This document shows positions 1 through 10,038 of a DNA stretch of 64,000 nucleotides, one piece after another (the stretch's first letter is position 1; each line of letters begins with the position of its first letter). A program made the translations under genes and the position numbers. Below the pieces are notes generated by a model. It was not told the origin of the DNA. It ran no database searches and saw nothing but the letters and a program-made list of their open reading frames with translations. This stretch comes from Craspedostauros australis (lineage: Eukaryota > Bacillariophyta > Bacillariophyceae > Mastogloiales > Achnanthaceae), in the NCBI GenBank assembly GCA_026770025.1, contig JAMXDE010000067.1:124001-188000 (forward strand), in the 5' to 3' direction.

Positions 1-3000
1 CACGATGTTCGCGAAGACAAAGTCCATACGTGGGAACATCTGTGCAATGATTTATTGTACACCATTTCATTGGGTCCGAGTGTACCCAATGGCGGCAAGG
101 CGAGAGGCCGCGCAGACACTCGATGAGCTATTCAGAGATTACGGCATCCCACACACAATGATACCAGACAATGCACGAGAGCTAGTTGAGGGCAACTTCA
201 AGAGCAAACTTCTCAAGGCTCAAGTCTCAATCCGTCCCGTGGAGGCGTATATTCACAACCAGAACAAAGCAGAGGCAACGATCCGAGAACTTCGACGTCA
301 ATATCGGCGACTCATGACATCGACGAACACACCTGCATACTTGTGGGATTATTGTTTTGAGTACTGTGCAGAAATTCGAAGCAACACAGCACTTCAGATA
401 TATGATCTACATGGCCAGACACCAACTACAATCCTAACTGGCGATACCACCGACATCTCACATATCTCAGAATTCGGGTGGTTCGACTTTGTGTGGTACA
501 TGAATCTCCAGGGAGCAAACATGAACACAAAACATCTTGGTCGCTACCTCGGTCCGTCAAAGGCCGTGGGTGAAGCGATGTGCTCGTACATTCTCACATC
601 TTCTGGCGCTGTTGTTTCTAAATCCTCTGTCATTCCTTTATCCGATGTCGACCTCAACAGTGAAGCAGTCAAACAGCAACAATCCGACTTCATGTCCAAT
701 CTACGAAATAAATGGAAAGATCGAATGGAAGGCATCAAGCCAGGGGACGACGGAGACGACGTCGACGACACAGCCGAAGACATTGCATTCCTGGAACAGA
801 CTACATCATTGGAACCTTTGATTGAGCCAGCTGACGCCGACGAAGACGCATACGATCGATACCTGTCTGCTCGAGTCAAGCTACCTGCGGGTGATGACAT
901 CCAATTTGGTACTGTGAAGCGCCGAAAACGCGATGCGAGCGGGAAGCTGATTGGTCACTCACATTCAAATCCACTTCTTGACACGTCCATGTATGAGGTT
1001 GAATTTGTCGACGGGCACAGCGAAGTGTTCAATGCGAATCAGATCGCGGAAAATATCTACGCACGAACAGATGACGACGGATACACGACACTCTTGATGG
1101 AGGACATCATTGACCATAAGCGACTCCCAACCGCAGCAACCACTGATGACAAGACGACCACGAAGACGACGAAGGGATGGAAGCTGTGTGTGTTATGGAA
1201 AGACGGATCTACATCATGGATTCATTTACGAGATGCCAAGGAGGCTGATCCTGTGAAGACAGCCGAATACGCAACCAACAACCAGCTCACCAATGAGCCT
1301 GCTTTTCGATGGTGGGTTCCATACACGATGAAGCGGCGCAACCGCATCCTGATGGCCAACCGCAAACGATACTTCCGACGAAATGAGAAATATGGTCTCG
1401 AACTACCGAAGAGCGTCCAACGTGCTCTTGCAATTGACGAGGAGACAGGAACCGACTTCTGGCGCAAAGCATTAGAGAAGGAGATGAAGAACGTTCGACC
1501 AGCATTCGACATCAAGACCGAAGACACGAAGCCACCAGTCGGATACACCTACATTGCATGTCACATGATCTTCGATATCAAAGTCGACCTCACACGGAAG
1601 GCACGACTTGTGGCAGGTGGTCACATGACTGAAGCACCATCCAGCATAACATATGCCAGTGTGGTGACACGCGAAAGCGTTCGAATCGCATTCCTCTTGG
1701 CGGCGCTGAACGACCTCGATGTGCTTGCGGCAGACGTGATGAACGCATACCTCAACGCGCCATGCCGCGAACGCGTCTACACAACATGTGGACCTGAGTT
1801 CGGGGCAGACGCAGGAAAGGTAGCGATAATCTGTCGCGCACTCTATGGGCTCAAATCAAGCGGCGCTGCCTGGAGGGCGCACCTTGCAGAGACACTGCAG
1901 AACTCACTCGGATTCACCTCGTGTCGTGCAGACAGCGATGTTTGGATGAAGCCAGCGGTGACGAGCGATGGGTCTGAATATTACGAGTACATCCTCGTGT
2001 ACACTGATGACATTCTGGCGATCTCCAAAGATCCCAGCGCGATACTCTCACACATTGGTTCTTACTTCTTTCTTAAACCCGCCTCGATCGGTCCACCAAC
2101 AACATACCTCGGCTCTACAATCGCTCCATTCCATCTCACAGCAGAACCGGAGCGGCCGAAGTGGAGCATGGGATCCCAGCGATACGTCCGAGAGGTCACG
2201 AAGATGGCACAGAAATGGCTTGAGGCCCGTGGCGGTAAATTCCGTACCAGCGCGAAAAGCGTGATACCAAACGGGTACCGACCAGAGCTTGACGCCACCA
2301 CCCTTTGTGATCCAGAGGAAATGAACTATTATCAACAGCTGATTGGGATCCTGAGGTGGATCGTCGAGTTGGGGCGGATCGACATATGCTGCGAGACAAG
2401 CATGATGTCTTCATACTGTGCTGCCCCCAGAACAGGGCATTTGCGTGTGCTTTTTTCATATGTTTGCCTATCTTAACTCACATGACCGATCACGTTTGGT
2501 GTTCGACGATGCATACGTCAAGAAGAACACCACTCCAACACCAGATTGGGCATCCTTCTACCCAGACGCACGCGAATTGATACCACATGACATGCCAAAA
2601 CCAAGAGGCAAAGCAGTCCAGATGACGTGTTTTGTTGATGCAGATCATGCAGGAGATCAATACACACGACGATCTCGAACAGGTGTTTTACTTTTCTTGA
2701 ATTCCTCACCCATCTTATGGTACAGCAAGAAGCAGAATGGAATCGAGACATCGACATTTGGTTCAGAATTCACAGCACTCAAGGTCGCCATGGAGATTGT
2801 GATTGGCATGAGATACAAGCTTCGAATGATGGGTGTGCCTTTGGAGGGACCGGCTGATATCCGAGTTGACAACCAGAGCGTCGTCTATAACGCATCCGCA
2901 CCCGAATCACAGCTGAGAAAGAAAGCCAACGCAATTGCATATCACTTTGTCCGAGAGAATGTGGCGGCAGGAGTGGCAGTCATCCAATATGAACCATCGG

Positions 3001-3080
3001 AGACCAACCTGGCTGACATGTTGACCAAGCCACAATCAGGTCCAAGACGACGAGAGCAATCACAACACATTCTATTTTGA
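1..3080 (+). pseudogene. pol: Copia pol remnant: integrase end, reverse transcriptase, RNase H
   Basis: Parts in order: integrase catalytic core and C-terminal region, an acidic linker, reverse transcriptase with the VYTDDIL active-site motif, and RNase H with the VDADHAG and VDNQSV motifs. It is a fossil that carries about one visible break plus a 5' end cut by the window edge, so it should not make a whole polyprotein. Similarity to the 23.6-27.5 kb pol gene is high at protein level, while silent positions differ widely, which suggests it is considerably older than that copy. Confidence 0.88.
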
Positions 3081-3276
3081 GTTTGTGAGACTGCGCGACA
3101 GTACCCATCGGATGGTCGGCTGGGGAGTAACTTCCTGGTGGATGGGATGAGCGCCCTGTGGTGTCCATTCATGAGGACATGCAGCAGGTACATACCGTAC
3201 GAATGAATATGAACGAGAGCACTGAAGAGATTGAGACGATCTGACGAGCAGCAGAGCCACCGCATATCGAGGGGAC
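1..3276 (+). mobile_element. Ty1/Copia LTR retrotransposon, 3' part (old, broken)
   Basis: The window opens inside the integrase region of a Copia-order element and runs through reverse transcriptase and RNase H to a short 3' untranslated stretch. A purine-rich tract (GAGGGGAC, about 3268-3276) is followed by what should be the start of a 3' LTR at about 3277. The protein is closely similar along its whole length to the younger Copia element at 21.4-27.8 kb, so both belong to one family, probably CoDi-like. Its 3' UTR also shares blocks with that element (for example the stretch around 3085-3180). The LTR sequence itself is different, so this is a separate subfamily or an old copy. The 5' half lies outside the window and the 3' LTR end could not be fixed. 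Confidence 0.9.
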
Positions 3277-3881
3277 CAAGCAGATACGGACGTTATTACC
3301 GGTTATTTGAGCGTTAGACTGGGCACTTGCAGCTGAATCGTACGCAGCAGAGTAGAGACCACGTGAGAGGTAAATGGCTCGTGCCTTGAGCTCATAATCC
3401 GTTGTTTACTTCCAATTCCATGCCTTTTCCAGTAGGAGAGTTTGGCAGGACAAGCCACAACACGTCAAGAAGAACAAGCACACAAAGACATGTTGATGTC
3501 CGTTTCGTCGAAACCCAACGGAAAGGAGTGATTGGGTCGACGTGGTCAAACATGCACGTAGTGATCGATCGAGTCGATATGAGAATGTTGAAATCCCGAG
3601 TGACGTGTCGCGTGACTCGCATGCGTCACTTCAACCACCACCACCAAAACACGCAAAACAAGAGGAAAGATCGCACCACACATGATCTCCTCTGTTTCTG
3701 CAAATAGCAACATCAGCAACATCGCCATCATCAACACAACACATCATAAAAAGAGTAGCAGCTGACGGAGCGTTTGCAATCAGACTCGTCGATCTGTGCA
3801 TCAGAGGGAATCGCCAGCACAAGAGACAACAGGCAACAGAGAACAGAGAACGGATAACACAGAACGGAGCGGGAGGCCAAG
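3277..3881. other. Putative 3' LTR of the left Copia element, then upstream region of SELO
   Basis: The first part should be the 3' LTR of the left element (it begins CAAGCAG, like the CAAACAG start of the LTRs further right). I could not find its end because no second copy is in the window. The remainder is AT/CA-rich, holds no supported gene, and must contain the promoter and 5' UTR of the selenoprotein O gene. Confidence 0.4.
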
Positions 3882-6248
3882 GTGCATCAGATGCGCTTCA
3901 GTGGTTTCAACAGCAGAGGCGGAGCAGGAGCTGCGACTGCGTCGGCCACAGCTACAGCTACAGCTACAGCTGCAGCAACAGCAAGTCGGCGTTGGCACAT
4001 TCGATCAGCCGCGAGATCACCTTCGGCAGCCACCAGCGCATTCCTCTTTGCGTTGGCAGCAGCAGCGACCACATCGCCACCAACATCGACATCATCGGGG
4101 ACGCGCTCGTTCATGGCCAGCGCTTGGAACATGTCTTCTCAGCAGCAGAAGCAGCAGAGGATACCTCGCATCATTGGCATCTCCGACTGCAGTGCTGATG
4201 GCAGCACCACTGGTAGCACCACTGGAGGCAACGATGGCAACGCCGCAAGCAGCCCCTTGGCCTCCATCGTTCTGCGCAACTCGTGGATCGACCAGCTGTC
4301 GCCAGAGACGAAGGACAACTACGAACGATCCCTCAAAACGGAGCGCTTGTCCGCCACAGACAGCCGCGTCAACGTGAACAACCGAACCAAACGACCCATC
4401 TTCAACGGCCACTACGTCATCGTGCCTCCCACGGGCATCGCCAATCCAAAGCTGCTTCTGCACAGTCCCGATGTGGCCCACGATCTCCTCAAATTCACCA
4501 AGGATCAGATGGAGTCCCAGGACATGATCGACTGGTTGTCCGGCAATGCCGTGCTGGCCCAGGACACCACCTGGGCCACGCCCTACGCCCTCTCCATCAT
4601 GGGAACCCGCTACACCAGCAACTGTCCCTACGGAACGGGGAACGGCTACGGTGATGGACGCGCCGTTGCCATCGGTGAAGTGCAGGCGACCGATGAGACC
4701 GCCTTCGAGCTGCAGCTCAAGGGAGGAGGCAAGACGCCCTTCCATCGCGGTGCCGATGGACGTGCCGTGCTGCGATCCAGCATCCGCGAATTTCTCGCCA
4801 GCGAGGCCATGCACTACCTAGGCGTGCGCACCACCCGTGCGCTCTCCCTCGTCGTCAGCGTTAACGGTGACACGGTGCAGCGTCCATGGTACTCCGACTC
4901 GGCCCAGCTGCAGCTTCCCACCCTGGACGACCCGCGCCTGGCGAAGTACTCCATGGAGCAACGCAAGCAGTTGCTTCGGCAGCTGCGCACGCAGTCCAAG
5001 GCGGACCCCAACATCATGATCCGGGAACCATGCGCTATCACATGCCGGGTTGCCACGTCCTTCACGCGCATCGGCCACCTCGACCTCTTCGCGCGTCGCG
5101 TGCAGCAGCTCGCGGAGCTGGGTGGGACCTTCGGCGCCAAGAGCAGTGCGCCCCGCTACGACATCGCCACGAACGAATGGAAGGAACTGGAGCAGATCGT
5201 CTGGCACGCCTGCTTCCGCGAATTCAAGGCTGAGGCCTACGATCCCTTCATCGACAAGCAGGATATCGCAGGCGCCGCCACCAAGCTCATCGAGCTCTCC
5301 TCCGAGCGCATCGCCGACATGGTCACGGGCTGGGTCCGCGTCGGGTTCGCGCAGGGCAACTTCAACGCCGACAACTGTCTCGTCGGCGGCAGCACCATGG
5401 ACTACGGTCCCTTCGGATTCCTCGAGGAGTACTCACCGCTCTTCGCTAAGTGGACCGGCAGCGGGGAGCACTTCGGGTTCCTCAACCAGCCCAGCGCCGG
5501 CCTGGCCAATCTCCAGGTCCTCATCGAGAGCGTTGTGCCCGTCATTGTTGCCAAGGGCACAGACTACGAAAACGCCGAAAAGGACTACGATCATGTTGTG
5601 GAAAAGTTCGTGCAGTCCGCCCAGGTGCTGTTCCAGGAGCGTCTCGACACGGTCTTCCGCAACAAGATGGGATTGCCCGACGATGCCGACGTCGCAGATG
5701 ATCTCTGGGTATCCTTGGAGCCTCTGCTGCGCAAGTCACGCGTTGATTGGACCATCTTCTGGCGTCAGTTGACCTACGTCGCGAGGGATCTGGCAGCAAG
5801 CGAAGTCGACGGTGAACGTGACTACGAGGCCATGATGTCCCTTTTGGAAAACGGCAACAGCAGCAGCAGCAGCAATAACAACGACGAGGATGGCGTCTTC
5901 TATGAATCGCTGGATGATAGCATTCGCAGGGAGTGGTTGCATTGGTTGGAGCAGTGGAGCGATGTGCTGGATGGCATGGATCAATCCCCGCAGGAGGCCT
6001 ACGACCGAATGAAGACGACGAATCCCAAGTACGTGCTGCGCGAGTGGATGCTCGTTGATGCGTACACCACAGCAGCGCTGGATGAAACGGATGGTGAATT
6101 CGATACGACGGTGTTGAAGGAGCTCTTTGAACTCGTCCAACGTCCCTACGATGAAGGGACGGAATCAGAGCAATCCAAGTATTACCGGCGCGCGCCGGCG
6201 AGCGCACTGATGGCTGGTGGCACAGCCTTCATGAGCTGATCCAGTTAA
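3882..6248 (+). CDS. SELO: Selenoprotein O (SelO/YdiU family protein AMPylator), Sec-encoding
   Basis: Pseudokinase-fold enzyme that transfers AMP from ATP to Ser/Thr/Tyr of target proteins, usually in mitochondria, with a redox role. Family blocks are clear: QLKGGGKTPFHRGADGRAVL at about residues 285-304, the REFLASEAMHYLG stretch after it, and NFNADNCLVGGSTMDYGPFG near residue 500, which holds metal and active-site residues. The Ala/Arg-rich first ~70 residues suit a mitochondrial leader. The frame reaches TGA at 6237-6239, but the next codons are TCC AGT TAA. Read as selenocysteine, the protein ends M-S-U-S-S (788 aa), matching animal SelO, where Sec is third from the end. I therefore place the stop at 6246-6248. 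If TGA is a true stop, the protein is 785 aa and lacks its redox residue. A small internal Ser/Asn repeat occurs near residue 660. Confidence 0.93.
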
Positions 6249-7141
6249 GCGGGTTGGCGGCTGGTAGTCCGTTCGGTGCATTCGGTGCTTGTGTCGACAA
6301 GATCAACACCACCACCAATGGATTGCAAACGAGATGATTTAGGCATTGGCAACCATGTAGGTACGTGATTGCTTGGGGGGCTGCGATGGAACCTTGCGGT
6401 ATCCACTGCCCACCGTTGCTGCTGCCATTGCCGTCCTACTTCATTTCGTGATTCAAAGCCGCTGCTCGTGAAGATACAAAACAACATTCCACAGGAACAG
6501 AGAAAGAAAAGGAAGAGGAATGACATAAGAACCACATCCTGGGCTTCTCCTGAATGGGAATGGAACCTCGGGGACGCGATGATTGATTGAGATTGACTCG
6601 TAAGCGCGTGAATGATGGCTGGGGGATCGACTCTTGATTGGATTGGATTGGATTGGACTGAATTTGGTGTGGTGTGGCATACAACATGCACTACATCGTA
6701 GCAGACTCTCCAGATATTCCAAGACACGACGAGAGGCGATCCCCGGCTTGACAATAATACGACACGAGTCGGTGGGATGTTGCTTGAGCCGCCCATCTGT
6801 GCTGCGTTTGATCTGCTCGATCGTCTCATGGTTGCTTGTACGAAATGGACAAGACGATCAGGGATGAGACATCCCATGGGTGAAGAGCAAAGGCAACGCA
6901 CAGACACGGACACGGGGCAACGACAACCCAAGATTGATGGATCATGGAGATCCCTAACCACTATTCTACATAAATATGCACAACGAATGATACTTGAAAG
7001 AGCTTTTGCCGAGCACTAGTTATGATCCCGGCAATGGTTCAATGTTTCAATGATGCCATGCGGCGAGTGATCGTTCGCATCAAAAGTTAAAGTAGAGCAA
7101 AGTGGATAAATTAAAATAAGAAGGTCGCGTTGATGTTGCGT
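6249..7141. other. Intergenic region between SELO and a convergent gene
   Basis: Holds the 3' UTRs of two converging genes. A short (GATTG)n run lies at about 6634-6657. Apart from the SECIS candidate I see no gene. Confidence 0.6.
6320..6385 (+). promoter_or_regulatory. Candidate SECIS element in SELO 3' UTR
   Basis: About 95 bases after the TGA there is an ATGA (6334-6337), an AA pair (6351-6352) and a TGAT (6366-6369), with 13 bases on each side of the AA. This is the spacing expected of a eukaryotic SECIS core (AUGA, apical AA, GA). A short stem GCAT/ATGT (6343-6346 with 6355-6358) closes an 8-base loop holding the AA, and CAA..CG below the core can pair with TGCTTG (6370-6375). The middle of the upper helix pairs poorly by eye, so this is only a candidate; the real element could be elsewhere before 7080. 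Confidence 0.32.
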
Positions 7142-8587
7142 TTAGGCGGTGACTTTCTTTGATCCCTTGACCTTTGGCTTGGGTGCCGCTCCCAGGTACT
7201 CCTCTGGCATTACGGAGGAATGGTGATGAGAGATCTTCCACTCTCCATCCTCGAAGACGTAGACGAAGCTGTATCTCGCGAGAACCTTGGATCCGTCCGC
7301 CCCCATCGTGAACTCGTAGATTCCGGCATCCTGAGCCCAGTTCTTGCCGATCATGATGTTGCTCTCGACGATCCTTCCCATCGGCGCTTTCTTGAGGAAG
7401 GCGACGAAATAATCCTCGATGAGAGCGGCATCGGTGCGTGGCACGTCGCTGACGGTTGGTAGGAGAACTGCGTTCTTGCTGTACCTCTGGGCAACCTTCT
7501 TTGGATCGCCGGAGGCGAGGGCGGCATTCCAGAGCTGGAACAGGTTCTTCACCTGCGACTCCTCGATGGTCTTGAAGGAGGGGATGCCCTCCGGCATGAC
7601 AGAGGAGTGGTGCTGGCTGATCTTCCACTGGCCTTCCTCAAACACGTAGATGAAGGTGTAGCGACCCTTGACCTTGGAGCCATCGACGCCCATGGTGAAC
7701 TCGTAGATTCCGGCATCCTGGGCCCAGTTGGTGCCCACGATCACGTTGCTCTCGAGGATCTCGCCCTGCGGCTTCTTGAGGAGGAAGGCGTCGAAGTAAT
7801 CCTTGATGAGGGCGTAGTCCGTGCGTGGAACATCGGAGACGGTTGGAAGGAGGACCGCGTTCTTGGAGTAGCGGCTGGCCACGGCGTCGGAATCGAGAGT
7901 GGCGAGGGCGTCGTTCCAGAGGTGGAAGAGATTGCGGGCGCGCTCCGGTGTCATGCTCTGTGCGAGGTCAATTCCCTCCGGCATGATGGAGGAATGGTGG
8001 TGGCTGATCTTCCACTGGCCGTTCTCGTAGACGTAAACGAAGGAGTAGCGAGCCTGGACCTTTGATCCATCGGCACCCAGAGTGAACTCGTAGATGCCGC
8101 AATCGGAGGCCCAGTTGTGTCCGATCTTGATGTTTCCCTCGACGATCTCGCCCTGGGGCTTCTTGAGGAGGAAGGAGTCGAAGTAGTTCTTGATGCTTTC
8201 TGCGTCCTTGCGTGGGGTATCCGAGACGGTTGGCAGCAGCACCGGCTCCGCAGCGTAGCGTTTCGTAACGATTCCAGAGTCTCCGGTGGCCAAAGCGTTG
8301 TTCCAGAGGTTGAAGAGGTCGCGAACCTCGGTCTCGGTGATCGGCTGTGCGCCGGCTGGGGCTCCGTTCTCGCCAGAGCTGCCAGACGTGGACTTGTCCT
8401 TGTTGTTGTTGAAGAGACCGAACAGGCCCAGCTGGGTAGTGCTTTGGATGCTGCTCTGAACTGCTGCTGGATGGCTTGGAGCGGCGCAGAAGGCGGCTCT
8501 GCTGGAAGTGGACGCCGACGATGGTGCGAAGGCTGCTGCTCCGCTAGCGGAAGCAACAATGACGATTGCCAAGTTGGAGATCTTCAT
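7142..8587 (-). CDS. Plastid-targeted protein with three tandem NTF2-like (CaMKII-association/SgcJ-type) domains, copy A
   Basis: 481 aa. The N terminus is a signal peptide ending GAAAFAP (about residues 16-22), the diatom bipartite plastid-targeting signature, followed by a Ser/Ala-rich transit stretch. Then come three near-identical domains of about 129 residues starting near 83, 212 and 341. Each begins with a helix of the form VxxLFxLWNxALAxxD, continues with LLPTVSDxPR and ends with ARYSFVYVYExGxWKISHHHSS. This is the layout of the NTF2/DUF4440 fold seen in CaMKII association domains and SgcJ/EcaC proteins. Those proteins oligomerise or bind small molecules; catalysis cannot be read here. 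The very high similarity between domains suggests recent internal duplication or gene conversion. A close paralogue lies at 13365-14858 on the same strand. Function in the plastid unknown. Confidence 0.85.
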   Translation of the reverse strand: MKISNLAIVIVASASGAAAFAPSSASTSSRAAFCAAPSHPAAVQSSIQSTTQLGLFGLFNNNKDKSTSGSSGENGAPAGAQPITETEVRDLFNLWNNALATGDSGIVTKRYAAEPVLLPTVSDTPRKDAESIKNYFDSFLLKKPQGEIVEGNIKIGHNWASDCGIYEFTLGADGSKVQARYSFVYVYENGQWKISHHHSSIMPEGIDLAQSMTPERARNLFHLWNDALATLDSDAVASRYSKNAVLLPTVSDVPRTDYALIKDYFDAFLLKKPQGEILESNVIVGTNWAQDAGIYEFTMGVDGSKVKGRYTFIYVFEEGQWKISQHHSSVMPEGIPSFKTIEESQVKNLFQLWNAALASGDPKKVAQRYSKNAVLLPTVSDVPRTDAALIEDYFVAFLKKAPMGRIVESNIMIGKNWAQDAGIYEFTMGADGSKVLARYSFVYVFEDGEWKISHHHSSVMPEEYLGAAPKPKVKGSKKVTA

Positions 8588-10038
8588 CTTATCTTGCTGT
8601 ATCTATTAATATCGTATAATATTATCGGACAATAGAATAGGTCGAATGATGTTGTTGGTGAACACACGAGTACTTTATGAATGGGTCCTTTTGCGATGGA
8701 GCAGGGTAACACTTGTGTCCGTAGAGTCCGGTGGAGTAGGAGTATCGGGTCAAGTTATGGAATGAGAAGCTGCGATGATCATGTGATGAATTGTGCAACA
8801 CACCAACTGCCTCCTTCGTCACCGATTCCACCAACAACGTACTCCTACTATGGCACGGACTACGGTGTTGGTGTGAGGAAAACAACAAGATCAACAAAAG
8901 CACACGAACGCACATGCGAACAGTGGCTTGTTGCCGTATCTTTCTCGTCATCATTCTCAAAACACGCGAGCGGCTTCAAATGACGTCATGCTGGCGTTGG
9001 TCCACTTGATGACGTCCGCAAATCGGAAGTACATAGCAGTACCACAGTATAAATACCATTTTAATGGAGGATGAATATATAGTGGTACCATTCTTATTGT
9101 GTGTAGTATGTGCGACACGAGGACGGTTTGACGCGCGTGTCTCACTTGGATGAGGATCATCTGTGAAACACGACTGCAGAGTGCGGTACGCGTCGCCATT
9201 TGCGTCATTGGCCGATAGGACAATCATTCGTTGTGCCCAACACCACAAAAGGAGAATTTCTCACCTCATTTTTTGGCCTCCGATCCACGCAACGGAGATG
9301 ATGGGAGGAACAGCAAAGCCGGCGCCAAAAAGCCGCTGGCCCTCGACGGGAAATGACCACATCCTCTCCCGCATGTGTTGTGACGATTGATGGTTGGCGC
9401 TTCTCATCAATACCAGTGTTCCCCCGAGAGGAGGTAGAGTGGGGCGCTCCCTCCGTCTCACATTGAATGGATGTTCACGAGAACCGAATCGCTGGAGCAG
9501 CTCGCGCGGCATGGAGGCGCCCCACTCGTGTCCCTCACTTGGATAGCTGAAGTTGCGACGCCGATGATCTGATGTGGTCTTGGGACAGATTGTTCGCCGA
9601 CTTTTTGTCAAGTTCCATCCATTCCTCGCACTCGCGCTCACTCATCTTTCTCTCCTCCCACCGACCTCCGTGTGCTCCATCATGGGTCCTCCGATCCTCC
9701 GATCCGCACATCGCCAAAACCTGTGCGCTGGTCACGCGCAAGCGAAGTTGCGGTTGCCCAATCCACCCATCAACCGCAAACCATGGTCTTCACGCCTCAT
9801 CCCTCACGGATCGACAACGTACAGGCACAAGAACAAGCACAAGAACACTCACAAAGCAACCTCATCCGTGCATCTCCAAACTTTTGGCATTCCAAGCAGG
9901 AACAAGTCACCCTCTTCCTCTCATACTTCCCAGGTCCGTGGTCTCCACAGCTGACTATCATCGTACGCCCACCAGTACGAGTACAAGTACCAGTGCCCGT
10001 GCCAGTCTTCGCGCATCAACACCAACAGCGACATCATC
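8588..10038. other. Divergent intergenic region with CRE-type boxes
   Basis: Upstream region shared by the minus-strand NTF2-domain gene and the plus-strand subtilase. TGACGTCA lies at 8981-8988 and TGACGT at 9010-9015. No supported gene; several overlapping open frames in 9.5-10.0 kb have no recognisable features and look like chance. Confidence 0.55.
8981..9015. promoter_or_regulatory. Paired TGACGT (bZIP/CRE-like) boxes
   Basis: A palindromic TGACGTCA (8981-8988) and a TGACGT (9010-9015) lie about 400 bases upstream of the NTF2-domain gene start at 8587. The same boxes recur upstream of its paralogue. In Phaeodactylum TGACGT elements mediate CO2/cAMP responses of the carbonic anhydrase gene ptca1 through bZIP factors. 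Use here is inference. Confidence 0.4.

Noticed and set aside
4092-4814. 240-codon minus-strand frame inside SELO
   Set aside because: Antisense to conserved SelO blocks; the His/Val/Gly-rich product is a mirror of codon bias.
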